Shown here: in pieces, positions 12,397-23,830 of the stretch
Numbering within the stretch: position 1 is the stretch's first letter
Layout of the letters: each line of letters opens with the position of its first letter
DNA from: Adenophora triphylla var. japonica
Lineage: Eukaryota; Streptophyta; Magnoliopsida; Asterales; Campanulaceae
Assembly (NCBI GenBank): GCA_022495995.1
Contig: JAFEMH010000073.1
Span: forward strand, 216,001 to 280,000
Length of the DNA stretch: 64,000 nucleotides
Direction of reading: 5' to 3'
Position numbers and translations under genes: made by a program
Notes under the pieces: generated by a model
Database searches by the model: none
Told to the model about the DNA's origin: nothing
What the model saw: the letters and a program-made list of their open reading frames with translations, nothing else

Positions 12397-12714
12397 CAGT
12401 TAAATACGAAATGTCAGAGGTTCGAACCTTATCAAATAAATATCTATCAATCTAAATTCACAATTGTTTTTAGTATTTTATTGCCTCTAGTTTTGCTTTT
12501 TTTTTTTCATTAAAGTTTTGAGGGGAAAAAAACGAGGGAGCAGAGAGGGTGTGACATGCTGTCCTTTAATGTCACGCGTGTCTTTAAACTTGCGAGGGAC
12601 TAGGTAGAATTTTGGTTCTTTTGCCGGATTAAGTGGTTAAATTTCAAAATTCTTATCTTAATTGGTCTTTTGACTTGGGGTGAATGATCTAGCGGTAATT
12701 TCTCCTATTTGATA
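12397..12714. other. Intergenic, no gene seen
   Basis: Contains a T-tract and a purine-rich patch near 12530. Nothing else is supportable. Confidence 0.5.
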
Positions 12715-12978
12715 CTCCCTTCGTCCCACCCGAAAAGGCAAAAAATTGGCGTTGGAAGGGATTAAAGGAAAGTGTATAGTTTTGTAAATGTTGTGGGTAT
12801 AAAATGTGAGGTAGGAAAGAGAAATTGGGGTAGTAATACTAAGTGAATAGTTATTGTAAGTATTAAAGGTGGATCATATGAATAAATAAATGTTAAAAAG
12901 TTTCTATTTTGGATATGTGTCTTTTTAAATGGAATATACATAATGAAAATTTGAGTCTTTTCAGGTGGGAGGAGTGAG
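12715..12978. mobile_element. Stowaway-type MITE
   Basis: Left end CTCCCTTCGTCCCACCC, right end GGTGGGAGGAGTGAG, TA on both flanks. 264 bp. Confidence 0.8.
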
Positions 12979-13058
12979 TATATATTTTGATATCTACTTT
13001 TAAACTACTTAGAATATACCTTATTTATATTTATGAAGAGGCATTTAATTATCTAAAT

Positions 13059-13207
13059 TGGGTTCCGTTTGTTTCACACTGGAAAATTGAGAAAATATTT
13101 TTCGCTAAACATGTTTATCTCATTTTTCGAAAAATATTTTTATTTTTTGGAAAATATTTTGCAGGAAATCATTTTTCGAAAAATATTTTACGCTAAACAA
13201 ACTACCC
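13059..13207. mobile_element. Small MITE with internal foldback
   Basis: Ends GGGTTCCGTTTGTTT and AAACAAACTACCC are imperfect inverted repeats. The interior has three AAATATTTT-type inverted words (TTTTTCGAAAAATA). TAAAT flanks both sides as a possible target duplication. Superfamily not assigned. Confidence 0.45.
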
Positions 13208-13961
13208 TAAATGTAAATGTGGTCAACAGAAGTTGAGTTTTATGCAGTGTACGGTTTGTACAGACAGAGAGTGTTTCTATAACTTAAACTCGTATTCTAG
13301 GCCACTTAAACTAAGATTAATGTAGTGATATAACGTGAACCTTAATTTAGTTAGGTTTTGGATTTGTCTTAATCTTAATTAGCTGTGCCGTCGGTCGGTG
13401 TCTAAAAACCTACATGTAACGAAGCTTCCTCTGTTAGGTTCTAACTCAACTGACGACTACGGAATCGAATCTAACCACTAATGTGTCAGAGTCAGACCCA
13501 ATCATAACTATGGTTAGTTTACCCTAATTAGCCATAGAGTTATAACTGAGGATGTCTTTTCTATAGGCATATCGACATTTTGTCATCGTACTTTAGGTTT
13601 TTTGAAAAAAATGAGTATGTATTTAAATTAAAATGATTAAAACTGTTAAAAATAAACAATGATGATTGAAATCGAAATTAGACAAAGTACGAGGGTTCAA
13701 AATATTGATTGACCTTTCCATATAAAAATTTGGCGTTTAAATCTCACCAAATTCAATTTCTAATACTTTCAAGTGTTACTTATATGTGTGAATGATTATT
13801 CATTCATTAATAAAAAAATCTACTAATTTTTTTAGAAAAACATTGTGAAGTACTATATGAGTATGGATTTAAATATTTTATCTATTCCATATCGTATAAC
13901 AACAAGTGCGATTTATTTTCTTTTTTTGTCTATGTTCTATGACAAATGAAATTAGTTAATA
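13208..13961. other. Intergenic, no gene seen
   Basis: AT-rich with no reading frame, repeat or RNA gene that I can support. Confidence 0.5.
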
Positions 13962-14239
13962 CTCCCTCCGTCCCAATAGTAGCTGTCCAATTTTTGGGTT
14001 GCACGCAAATTAAAAAAATAAGGGGTAAGTAAAAATATTGTGAGTGTAATTTAAAAATAGGAGAGAGAATGAGTGGAGGGAATAGTAAATTATAATAGTG
14101 TTGTGAGTATTAAAATAATATAGGAGAGAAAATGAGTGAAGGGAATAGTAAAGATTTCTTTGCCAAAAAAGAAAAGTGAAAGCTTTTAACGGGACACCCT
14201 AAATGACAAAATGGGAAGCTTCTATTGAAATGGAGAGAG
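13962..14239. mobile_element. Stowaway-type MITE
   Basis: Left CTCCCTCCGTCCCAATAG, right end decayed (AAATGGAGAGAG), TA on both flanks. Interior shares the GTGAGTGTAAT...GGAGAGAGAATGAGTGGAGGGAATAGTAAA core with neighbours. 278 bp. Confidence 0.85.
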
Positions 14240-14736
14240 TATAGCTAATTTTATTTTATATTTTTATTTAGTGAGACTCATTTGCATATTTATAACAAAA
14301 ACCTCTAACTAGTCCCTATATCACTTTCCTTCTCGTACTTTATACTTACAAAACTCTCTTCACTATCATATTATACTTTGTACTATTTTTCTCATCCCCT
14401 GTGCATTTAATTTTGATTTCACTTGTTACTGGTCGAAAGTAGTTAAGTAATTGCTCAATCATATAAAATGTCCATTTCTATACAATTTTTTTCTAAATTA
14501 ATTCATTTCTAAAATTATTTGTCTCTAAATGATATTTTGCCTTTTAAATATATCATATTTTGATTTATATTTGTAAATTTAAATTGTTATAAAGTAAACA
14601 ATAAGTGTATATATACACCTTTGCTGCAAAAATTTCATATTTTACCCTAATATTGATAGCTTGATTCACTTCTATACTGCCGCCAATTTTTTTTTTAACA
14701 ATTCATGTAAAAGTATTTTTTTAACAAAACCATTTA
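14240..14736. other. Intergenic, no gene seen
   Basis: AT-rich sequence with no supportable feature. Confidence 0.5.
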
Positions 14737-14926
14737 GGGCCCGTTTGATTTAGCTTATTGATATGTGCTGATGACTTATTACTTATGACTGATGACTTAT
14801 GACTGATGAGCTGATGAATGATGCTGTTTGATTTAGTTTTTTTGAAATGCTGACGAGCTGTCATAAGTAAGTATGATTGTTTGATTAATAAACTGAAAAA
14901 GTGATGAATGAAATTATAATGACTAA

Positions 14927-14983
<57 letters not shown>

Positions 14984-15096
14984 TATTATTTTATTTTTAT
15001 ATTATTATTATTATTATTAATATTTATTTTTATTATTTATTTTTATTATTTATTTTTATTATTTTATTATTTTTATTTTTATTTTTATTTTTATTA

Positions 15097-15141
<45 letters not shown>

Positions 15142-15156
15142 TTTTTATTATTTATT

Positions 15157-15213
<57 letters not shown>

Positions 15214-15223
15214 TATTTTATTA

Positions 15224-15283
<60 letters not shown>

Positions 15284-15761
15284 TATTTTATTATTATTGT
15301 TATTATTATTGTTATTGTTATTTTTTTTTGTTTTTTATTATTTTTTTTATTATTTTATCATTATTTTATCATTTTTATTATTTTTTATTATTTTTTATTA
15401 TTATTATTATTATTTATTATTTTTTATTATTATTTATTTTTATTATTATTTTTATGTTTATTATATTATTTTTATTATTATTATTATTTTATTATTTTAT
15501 TTTTATTAAATTATTATTATTATTATTTTTATTTTATTATTTTATTTTATTTTATTTAACTGTTCATACATATTTTTGGCTTAAGCACTTGGCTTAAACA
15601 CTTGGCTTAATGCTTATGACTTATTAGGAAAATCGTGCTTTAATTAGCTTATACATGATTTATGACTTATTTTATCAAAAATGAAATCAAACGGTTAAAA
15701 AATGACTTATGAAAAGTCATAAGTCATAAACACTTCCTCATAAGACAAATCAAACAGGGCC
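14737..15761. mobile_element. Tourist-like (PIF/Harbinger-type) MITE with microsatellite core
   Basis: Terminal inverted repeats GGGCCCGTTTGATTT and AAATCAAACAGGGCC are flanked by TTA on both sides (14734-14736, 15762-15764), the PIF/Harbinger target. Subterminal inverted words such as GACTTATGACT and AAGTCATAAGTCATAA match. The middle is occupied by a TAA/TTA microsatellite, which explains the unusual 1-kb size. Confidence 0.8.
14925..15555. repeat. (TAA)n/(TTA)n microsatellite, about 630 bp
   Basis: Long imperfect array that switches from ATA/TAA to ATT/TTA units, with TTTA interruptions. Open frames through it code only Phe/Ile/Leu/Tyr and are not genes. Confidence 0.95.
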
Positions 15762-15942
15762 TTAGTAGTTAACTTTCCTCTTTTTTTTTTTTTTTTAACT
15801 AATCTCATCCAAAATTGGACATTTATTTTGAGACGAACGTAATAAAAAATAAGTGAACTCTAAAATTTAAAATTTAATGGGCTAAAATGAAATTTAATGA
15901 AAGATAGATGGGCAGAAATGCTTTTTTTTTTTATATAGTATA

Positions 15943-16211
15943 CTCCCTCCTTCCGTCCCGGCCGATTTAGGATTTTTTGGGCCGGCACGGGGATTAAGGA
16001 AAAGGTAAATGTTGTGAGTGTAATTTAAAAATAGGAGAGAGAATGAGTGGAGGGAATAGTAAATTATAATGGTGTTGTCAAAGATAAAATAATGTAGGAG
16101 AGAGAATGAGCTTTAGAGAATAGTGATTTAAGGTTTCCATTTTGGGCCGTCCTAATTCGGGTGGGACGCCCAAAATGGAAATAAATCCTAAATCGGCCGG
16201 GACGGAGGGAG
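15943..16211. mobile_element. Stowaway-type MITE
   Basis: Both ends extended: CCGGCCGATTTAGG after CTCCCTCCTTCCGTC, mirrored by CCTAAATCGGCCGGGACGGAGGGAG. TA flanks. 269 bp and well preserved, so probably young. Confidence 0.9.
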
Positions 16212-16221
16212 TATATATATA

Positions 16222-16760
16222 CTCCCTCCGTCCCACGTGAATGCAAACTTATTTCTATTTTGATTTGTTCCACGTGAATGCAAACTTCCCAAAATGGCAA
16301 AGAATATTCACTATTTCACCCACTCATTCTCTCTCCTACTTCACTTTTACACTCACAACATTCTCTCTCCTCACTATTCCTCCCACTCATTTTCTCTCCT
16401 ATTTAATTTTTCATACTCACAACATTTAACTTTTTCTCTTTCTTACATCACTTTTCCTTAATTCTCACACCTAAAAAGTTAGTCCACATTCACGTGGAAC
16501 GGATCACGGTTATTAAGAAGGGATTATTATATTGAAAGTGTTGAGCTGGTGAAAGTAAAATGTTATGAGAGAATTGTTATGATAAATAAGAAATTATAAT
16601 GGTGTTGTGAGTATTAAAATAATGTAGGAGAGAGAATGAGTGGGGTATGGTTAATATTTTAATAATATAAAGTTTTCATTTTAGATAAAAAACAAAGTGT
16701 GAAGTATGTATTTGAACGCCCAAAATAGAAAGTGTGAAGTAAATAAATGGACGGAGGGAG
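16222..16760. mobile_element. Composite of two Stowaway-type MITEs
   Basis: Starts CTCCCTCCGTCCCACGTGAATGC. The matching inner end CATTCACGTGGAACGGATC (about 16485-16503) is truncated and runs directly into part of a second MITE that ends GGACGGAGGGAG at 16760. TA flanks the outer ends only, consistent with a recombinant or nested pair. Confidence 0.7.
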
Positions 16761-17182
16761 TATATAGATAGATAAAGAAGTATTTTCACGTTTGTTGGAA
16801 GAAGAGAAGGATGAATGTAGCCGATATCTTTTATTGTTTAAGTTTTAGTTAGCCAGCTGTGTTTTTATTCTATAAATTACAATTTACAATGTTCTTGCAG
16901 TATACTGTACACACTAACACTAGTTGGATTTTAATAACAGAAAAAAAAATCCTCTCTTCCAAAATTAATATTATATTTTAATTTATTAATAAATTTAAAA
17001 AATATGCTTTATTTATCTGTATATTGTCCGTGTTATAATAAAATTTCAGTTCAATTGTTTTTTTATTTAGAAGTGCAATATTTATTTTGAAATGTTTTAT
17101 AAAGAGAATTGTGATATTTATGAGACGGAGATAATATGGGTTACAATATATCAATTTTTTATTTTTATGAGTTTTTACGTTA
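16761..17182. other. Intergenic, no gene seen
   Basis: AT-rich with no feature recognised. Confidence 0.5.
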
Positions 17183-17436
17183 CACTTCCTCCGTTTCAAA
17201 ATGATTGTCTCACTTTTTTTGCTTTTATTACGAAGGAACTATGAACAATAATTTTAGGTTTATTTAACTATACAAATGAAAATCTAAAACTTATTATTGA
17301 TACTCCATCAATAATATTATCAATTGCAAGTTTTAAATTTTCATTTGTATAATTAAATCAACATCAAATTATTATTCAAAGTTTCTTCGTAATAAATGAA
17401 AAAAAAAATGGGACAATCATTTTGAATGGGAGGGAG
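17183..17436. mobile_element. Stowaway-type MITE, different subfamily
   Basis: Ends CACTTCCTCCGTTTCAAAATGA and TCATTTTGAATGGGAGGGAG, TA flanks. The interior is itself a foldback (TTATTACGAAGGAAC... mirrored by GTTTCTTCGTAATAAATG). Confidence 0.8.
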
Positions 17437-17716
17437 TATATTTTTTATTTTATTTCTTACATTGAATTGGCTTAAGAGGAAGACCCGTCTGCCATATTCT
17501 ACTGTCTAGATCATAATTGCAGATTAAACAAACCTACCATAAATAAACAAACAGCCTGGACTATGGAATCATGCAATATTATTTCCGTACCTAATCGGGT
17601 CTAAGTCCCGGGTATGGTTTTAATTTAATATGGACCTAGCGGCACAGTTATATCCTATATTCGCGACTGCTAATAATAATGTAGGATCCTATTTTAATCA
17701 AATGTCATAACAAATA

Positions 17717-18005
17717 CTCCCTTCGTCCCGCTCGAAGAAGAGACAAAGTTTTGGCTTTATACGAGAATTACGAAAAGTGACGTAGGAAAGAGAAAAAGTG
17801 TATAGTGAAATAAATGTTATGAGTATGAAAATGATGTAGGAAAGAGAGAGTGGGGTAGGAAATACTAGTTAGTAGATAGTTATTGTGAGTATGACAAGTG
17901 AGTTTCACAAATAAAAAAGTAATAAAAAAATTCCATTTTTTGGTTGTGCTTTTTCAAATGAGACACCAAAAAAAAATTATGTCTTTTCAAATGGGACGGA
18001 TGGAA
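17717..18005. mobile_element. Stowaway-type MITE
   Basis: CTCCCTTCGTCCCGCTCG at left, CAAATGGGACGGATGGAA at right, TA flanks. 289 bp. Confidence 0.75.
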
Positions 18006-18945
18006 TATAATTTATTAGTACTCTCTTTAAATAAATAGCTTCTTCAGATAACTATTGATTTAAAAAAAATAAGTAGTCATGGTTAAGAAAATATTATTGG
18101 TGTATAGTTAGAATATTGTAATTTATATAAATGATAGTAAGGATACTAATTAATGAATAGAGTATACCCTAAGTAGTGCTATCACCATTAAGCATTTTAA
18201 ACTAAGATTCATATTTAACCTATGTTATTTTAGGGACAAATAAAGTAGTCTTCACAAAATTATGGTTAACAGTTATTGAGTGATCGGTGTTTAGATTATT
18301 TAATGAGTTTTTATTTTATTGATTAGCCAATTAATTATTATTAATTAAGATTGATTATCAAAATTTGTCATTTTTTTTCATCTTAAAGCCTCTCACGTGT
18401 ACCTGGAATTTGCCAACACTTACAACGTTTACTTATCACTCGGGTGATGCGGAGCAACATCGTGGGTCGTTGAACTTGCACGTATAACTGATCAACTCTG
18501 ATATCATGTTAAAATTTGAGGTTTCAGTTTAAAATCAATTGTTGATAAGAATTTTTTTTATATGTTACAGATAAGATTTGTCAATTTTTAATATGAAATA
18601 ATGTATCTAACATTTCATACTTGAATCATTACCTCTCCTTGAAAGAAAATGTACATTTGAAAATGAGATTGTCCCCCAATTACTCAAGAAATCAAGATTA
18701 GCATTCCCAAAATATCTCTCCCAAGAAAAATAATATAACCCCTTTTCTTTGATTGGTTTGTGAGATTGCAAGTGGGTACAAACTACAAATGCATGGCTTA
18801 CAATAATTAAGGAGGTCATGAGCATACTTTGTGGGTGGTTTTCAACTCTTTTGCCTCGATCACCAAAATTATATGGATTTTCAATTGTCTTTCACCACCA
18901 TTAATCTCGCTATCGCAAACATGATTTAATTTTTTATTTAATATA
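18006..18945. other. Intergenic, no gene seen
   Basis: No convincing gene. A short minus-strand frame at 18607-18825 has no recognisable domain. Confidence 0.5.
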
Positions 18946-19211
18946 CCCTCACTTTCATTAATAATTTCACCTTTTGTCATTTTGGGTGTTTCATTTAAAG
19001 CTTCACCTTTTTTTTTATGGCAAAAAATCTTTACTATTCCATTCACTCATTCTCTCTCTTATTTTACTATTACACTCACACCATTTTTCAAATTTACTAT
19101 TTTCTCTACTCATTCTCTCTCCTATTTTACTATTACACTCACAACATTTTCTTCACCCTTAATTTACGTGTCAAATCAAAAAGGATGAATTAATTAGTGG
19201 GACGGAGGGAG
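18946..19211. mobile_element. Stowaway-type MITE
   Basis: Decayed left end CCCTCACTTTCATTAAT, sharp right end GGGACGGAGGGAG, TA flanks. Related to the MITE at 11736-12006 by its ATTCTCTCTCCTATTTTACT core. Confidence 0.8.
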
Positions 19212-19512
19212 TATGCTATTCTATTTTTCTATTCAAAAATCTCAAAAAGATGAACATACTTTTGACACACGACACACTGTTTTGATAAACTATTCGTCAA
19301 ATAATTATAATTCCACTTTCTTTTTATTTTTTATTTATATCATATTGAACTAGGCAAATTTAGATTTAGTTAAGAAACACATTAGGGAGACTTGATAATT
19401 ATTGATGTTGGGTTTCTATTCTTTAATTTAAACTTTTAGACAGTAGCGAAGTCAGATTAAAAAAAAAAAACGATTTCAAAGGTATTTTCATATTGTTTAC
19501 AATATTTTTATA

Positions 19513-20024
19513 TTTCTTCCGTTTCATTTGAAATTGTATAAAAATTGCCAGCGCAAATTTAAAAAGTGTATACTCCTTTCGTTTCATAATAATCTGCAAA
19601 AAGACTCTTTTTGTTGGCCTATAGTGGTCAGCAAAATTCAAAAATGAAAATGAGACTCACTTGTTATACACACAATAATTATCCACTTACCATTATTTAT
19701 CTTACTTTCTCTCTTACCAACACATCTACACTAACAACATATCACATTTTACACTTTTCTCCTTAATTTTTGTGTAAAGTAAAATTGTGCAAATTACGCT
19801 GGGACGGAGGGATTATAATATGAAGGTGTTGCGAGTGTGGATAATGGGATAAGAGAGAGAAAGCGGGGTATGAAATAGTAAGTGGGTAATTGTTGTAAAT
19901 ATGATATGACAAGTGAAACCAATTATTCAAAAAGTATTAAAAAACTTTTCATTATGGAATTTCACAATTTTAAGTGGGACATTCAAAATAACAATTTTTG
20001 CAATTTTAAATGGGACAAAGGGAG
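19513..20024. mobile_element. Stowaway-type MITE interrupted by a second MITE
   Basis: Outer ends TTTCTTCCGTTTCATTTGAAATTG and CAATTTTAAATGGGACAAAGGGAG pair with each other across an inserted MITE (19573-19813). TA flanks the outer element. Confidence 0.7.
19573..19813. mobile_element. Stowaway-type MITE nested in another MITE
   Basis: CTCCTTTCGTTTCATAATAATC at left, GCTGGGACGGAGGGAT at right, TA flanks. Lies wholly inside 19513-20024. Confidence 0.75.
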
Positions 20025-20400
20025 TAGTTATTTTTTTCTTCAAGTTTTTGATCCCCAAATTAAAAAAAGATAAGTATTCTAATTAGCACCAATATGCTTA
20101 ATTTTTATCAGACAAACATTCAGCGTGATGAATGATAGTAATTGATTGCATTTTCATGTATCAAATAAGAAAATTAGAAAAATATCTTTCAAATAAAAAT
20201 AATAATTCAAGTATGGAAATCAAAACAAAAAGTTTACAATTAGCAAGTTTTCACTTTTGATGATTAAAACTTCTCCATATTATTTCACTTTTCATATGTT
20301 TTTTTTTTTAAAATGAGTTTTTTATTAGTAAATTGCTAAATTTATTATGTGATAAAGGGCATTAATGTTGGATTCAAGAAAGTGCACAATTTATATGTGG
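20025..20400. other. Intergenic, no gene seen
   Basis: AT-rich with no feature recognised. Confidence 0.5.
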
Positions 20401-20762
20401 GATTTTTTTTTTTTTGATTACCTGTGCTTCCAGCTTCACGGATCAATCCCTGACCACTGCGCACCCGCCTCTCATGCTTGGCGAGGTAAATCGCGCAGTA
20501 TATGCCCAAGGCAGCCTGGGTGGCAAAGACCCTTACACTTCCGCCCCAAGGAGCCCTCCTACAACGCGGCGCTGAACTCCCCACACTGAGATTGCAAGCC
20601 AGCAATGCTGCTTCCTTAACTGCACGGATGTGCACCGGGGGACTTCAAGACTCCTGAAACCTAATGGAAGAATTAAATCCACAAGATCCCCCCAGGGGGG
20701 ATCAAACCCCCGACCTCCCTGTAGGAAAGCCGGCCATGATACCACTTGACCAGGAGACCGTT
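20401..20762 (-). mobile_element. tRNA-derived SINE
   Basis: Read on the minus strand it starts GGTCTCCTGGTCAAGTGG. It has a tRNA-like pol III promoter: A box TGGTCAAGTGGT (plus 20741-20752) and B box GGTTTGATCCC (plus 20698-20708). It ends in a poly(A) tail (T-run at 20403-20416 on plus). It is GC-rich compared with its surroundings. An imperfect target duplication flanks it, TTTATATGTGGGA on the left and TATTTATGTGGGA at 20765-20777. The body after the tRNA-like head is about 290 bp. It has no coding capacity and would depend on a LINE for movement. Confidence 0.85.
20698..20752 (-). promoter_or_regulatory. SINE internal pol III promoter (A and B boxes)
   Basis: A box and B box are 32 bp apart, as in tRNA genes, and both match consensus closely enough to be plausibly active. 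Confidence 0.7.
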
Positions 20763-21290
20763 GGTATTTATGTGGGAATTTTTCGAAGATTAATGTTGGG
20801 TCATGTACAAATTATGCTTATATCAGTATTTGCATGTCACAGGTTATTGTTCATTACTACGTTCATTCAGTATAGATTTGGTTCAAAGTTAAACTTCAAT
20901 ATTGGAAATGGGTTAGATATTTTCTTTGCGGCTGGCAATTTGATTATATGCCTTTACAGAAATTCTCAATTTTTAGATGATTCTACGACCGCTGTCGTGA
21001 AGCGTCATCTTCTTTCTATTTATAATAAAGTTTTAAAAAACACTAGACAGATGTTAGGTGGCGGAGTCTCAAAGATTCTGATTTAACTACTGACCTGACG
21101 CTTAATTAGGTGGAGAGGCCTAACGCCAGGCGGGAGCCTAGGCTGCTTAGGCGATCTTTAACACCTGATTTATAATAAAATTTGTGTTGTTGGCTTTGAC
21201 AAAAAAAAAATTTAAAAAAAAAAAATACACAAAACTACGGCAAAGGGATATTTCCGTCATTTCACCTCAAAGCGTACGAATACGGCTGAA
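20763..21290. other. Upstream region of PADRE gene with repeat relic
   Basis: 21035-21175 contains a GCCTAGGC/GGCGG-rich block (TAACGCCAGGCGGGAGCC, GGCTGCTTAGGCG) typical of a dispersed plant repeat I cannot name. An open frame at 20664-21086 starts within the SINE and has no recognisable domain. Confidence 0.45.
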
Positions 21291-21292
21291 CC

Positions 21293-21302
21293 CTTTATAA
21301 AA
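21293..21302 (+). promoter_or_regulatory. TATA box of PADRE gene
   Basis: CTTTATAAAA lies about 120 bp before the start codon, in a C/T-rich leader typical of plant promoters. Confidence 0.6.
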
Positions 21303-21414
21303 CTCTTCCCTCCCCATCCATATTTCACATTCGAAACTTCAAATCAAAATCGCCCACAAAAACTGTGTTTTTTTTCGTGTATTTTTAGTGTGTGAGAAAA
21401 ATAATTTGAGAGAA

Positions 21415-21876
21415 ATGGGAAACAGTCTGAGGTGTGCTTTGGCATGTATGCTTCCATGTGGAGCTCTAGATTTGATCCGTATTGTACATTTAAACGGCAA
21501 CGTTGATGAACTAACCGGTCCGATCACCGCCGGCGAGGTACTCAAGAACAACCCTAATCATGTCTTGAGTAAACCTTCCTCACAAGGGGTTGTCCGGAAA
21601 ATCTTGATATTGTCGCCGACGACTGAGCTCAAGAAGGGTAGCATTTATTTCTTGATTCCGTCGTCTTCGTTGCCGGAAAACAAGAGATCCCAGAAAAATT
21701 CTACCAACAAGAAGGCACCCAAAAAGGTTAAGAAATTGAATTCGGATTGCGATCAGTGTCCATCTGATATTACGCCAGAAAAGAAGAGTGCTTCTAGGGG
21801 TCATCGCCGGACCGGTACCGGACCTAAAGTTGGAGTTTGGCGGCCACATCTTGAGAGCATAACTGAAGATCTGTGA
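21415..21876 (+). CDS. DUF4228/PADRE-domain protein
   Basis: Single-exon gene of 153 residues starting at the ATG in AGAAATGGGAAAC. The start is chosen over an upstream in-frame ATG because it gives MGNS, a strong N-myristoylation signal shared by the family. The N-terminus MGNSLRCALACMLPC, with cysteines for possible palmitoylation, is followed by LIRIVHLNGNVDELTGPITAGEVL and the VRKILILSPTTELKKGSIYFLIP block of DUF4228. The C-terminal half is basic and disordered, with the family's final GHRRTGTGPKVGVWRPHLESI. PADRE proteins are stress-responsive with unknown biochemistry, probably membrane-tethered. Length is normal. A 5' TATA box and an AT-rich 3' region suggest an intact, expressed gene. 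Confidence 0.9.
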   Translation: MGNSLRCALACMLPCGALDLIRIVHLNGNVDELTGPITAGEVLKNNPNHVLSKPSSQGVVRKILILSPTTELKKGSIYFLIPSSSLPENKRSQKNSTNKKAPKKVKKLNSDCDQCPSDITPEKKSASRGHRRTGTGPKVGVWRPHLESITEDL

Positions 21877-22489
21877 AACTCTATTTTTTGAGTTTTCCGG
21901 CGATCCAAAACTGACATTTTTCATTATTATTACTTTTTTACTCTTTTGTTCTTTCCCTTTTATGTGCAAGTGGGATGAATGTTTTTCTTTTTTCCTCTTT
22001 TTTTTTCTTGTGGATAAATATTTAACATTTTTTTGGACCTTTTTTTTTTTTTTTTTTTTTTCTGGGCTTCAGATTGGGATAAGTTAACTTTGTTTAATGA
22101 GGGAAGAAATAATCCTGAGTTAAGCAGAGAAATAACGATAGAAAGAGAGTGTTTGTACTTGAGAAATGTACTTTCGAGTCTTGATCATCAAGTTGTAAGA
22201 ATATATTTTCCCTCTTTCTATTATTGATCAATTTCTTCAACTTTAACTTCATTTAATCATTTGGTAGTATTGTAACCCCGTTTCAAAATTAATAACTAAA
22301 TTTTTATTTTTTTTATTTTGTATTTTTCGATCATGTTTTATACATATAGGTTATTTAGAGGCTGTCAATACAGATGAATTGAATGATAGGAGGTGTGAAT
22401 ATATTTCCATTGGCAATATAGTCACTTTATTGATGACTGCTGTAACGAGAGAAGATGAATTAATCCCGATTTAAAAAAAGGAAAGGGTA
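21877..22489. other. 3' flank of PADRE gene
   Basis: Contains T-tracts (22024-22062) and a short frame at 22033-22227 with no recognisable domain. No other feature seen. Confidence 0.4.
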
Positions 22490-22692
22490 AGAACACATTC
22501 AAGGTCGGAGTTAAAAGCCGAGACTCTGGAATACATCCTAGCTAGTTTTATTTCTATGTCTTCCTTTTTTATTTCTTTTTAGTTTTTTGTTTCGTGATGC
22601 TTTGGTCTAGTCTCGCATTATGCTTTATTTCATATTTTAATAAAATTAGGGGGTTTCTTGAAGTCCTTTTCCATTAAAAAAAAAAAAAGGAC
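22490..22692 (+). mobile_element. Possible LINE 3' end
   Basis: A T/C-rich tract (GTCTTCCTTTTTTATTTC), then ATATTTTAATAAAATTAGGGGG and an A-run of about 13 at 22677-22689, resembles the 3' untranslated end of a plant L1-type LINE, truncated at its 5' side. No coding sequence remains, and the target duplication is unclear. Confidence 0.3.
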
Positions 22693-22990
22693 ATAGATTA
22701 TCTTAAATCATCCCATAAATTTCACAATTAAAGCGTATTTAAAAAAGGAATACTAATTACCCGTTACCACAAAACATATGATTTTTTTTTTTTTTTTTTG
22801 GAAGGGTATTCTATTGGACATGGATTTTGTCATTTGAAAGTTTAATTATGTGAATCTCAATTAGGGAACGATTAAGAACACAACAAAAACGAAATGAAAG
22901 GGTAGTTTTAACTAATTAATTAAATATCATCGTCAATCATCATTAATAATGGGATAGCACTTCATCTTGATGATCTGTTTTATGGAGAGA

Positions 22991-23030
<40 letters not shown>

Positions 23031-23340
23031 ATAAGAGTTAATCAATTATTAATTAAGTTAATTGATATAAATTAAATAAAATTTCGAAATATTCCCAACC
23101 CCACCGCATGTGTCCAAATGCACCTAATTATTAGTTGTTTAAGAGCTCATGCATGTGTGCTTCATTGTCATGTTTTAAGTTATAATCATTAATGTCCCCC
23201 CCCTTACCCTTACTATTATTATTATTATTACTAACTATTTTTCTATTATAATCCCAAATTGGAATATAATTAAAATGAGTTTCTGATCAACTAGTTCATA
23301 TCATTTATTTTTTACTTTTCTTGACTAGGCTGTAAAATTT
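22693..23340. other. Intergenic with simple repeats
   Basis: Holds a (GA)n microsatellite at 22984-23030, a C-run at 23196 and a short TTA run at 23213-23231. No gene. Confidence 0.6.
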
Positions 23341-23830
23341 TAGCCCCTCGACATTGACTTGTCAACAAATTTTCTTAAATTTTTGCCACAAAATCATAAA
23401 TTATAGTACTACGCAATAAGTCATATAACTAATGATTAGTTATTAAATTGAACAAATTTTCTTAGAGGTTTAATTGGTTGACACAATTTTTTACTACATA
23501 AATAAAGTACGATAATTTTTCGCCTAAACTTGATTATAACATCGTTGTTATTTAAACTATTTTTTTCTTGTTTACCTTAATTATTAGCCCCTCGACATTG
23601 ACTTGTCAACAAATTTTCTTAAATTTTTGCCACAAAATCATAAATTATAGTACTACGCAATAAGTCATATAACTAATGATTAGTTATTAAATTGAACAAA
23701 TTTTCTTAGAGGTTTAATTGGTTGACACAATTTTTTACTACATAAATAAAGTACGATAATTTTTCGCCTAAACTTGATTATAACATCGTTGTTATTTAAA
23801 CTATTTTTTTCTTGTTTACCTTAATTATTA
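23341..23830 (+). repeat. Perfect 245-bp tandem duplication
   Basis: 23341-23585 and 23586-23830 appear identical by eye, both starting TAGCCCCTCGACATTGACTT and ending CTTGTTTACCTTAATTAT. No coding. The complete identity suggests very recent origin or an assembly artefact. Confidence 0.9.

Noticed and set aside
15297..15597. Two open frames rich in Leu, Phe, Ile and Tyr
   Set aside because: They only translate the TTA microsatellite; no gene.
20345..20745. Several overlapping frames and a tRNA-like segment
   Set aside because: They belong to the SINE. The tRNA-like head lacks a foldable acceptor stem of a real tRNA gene.
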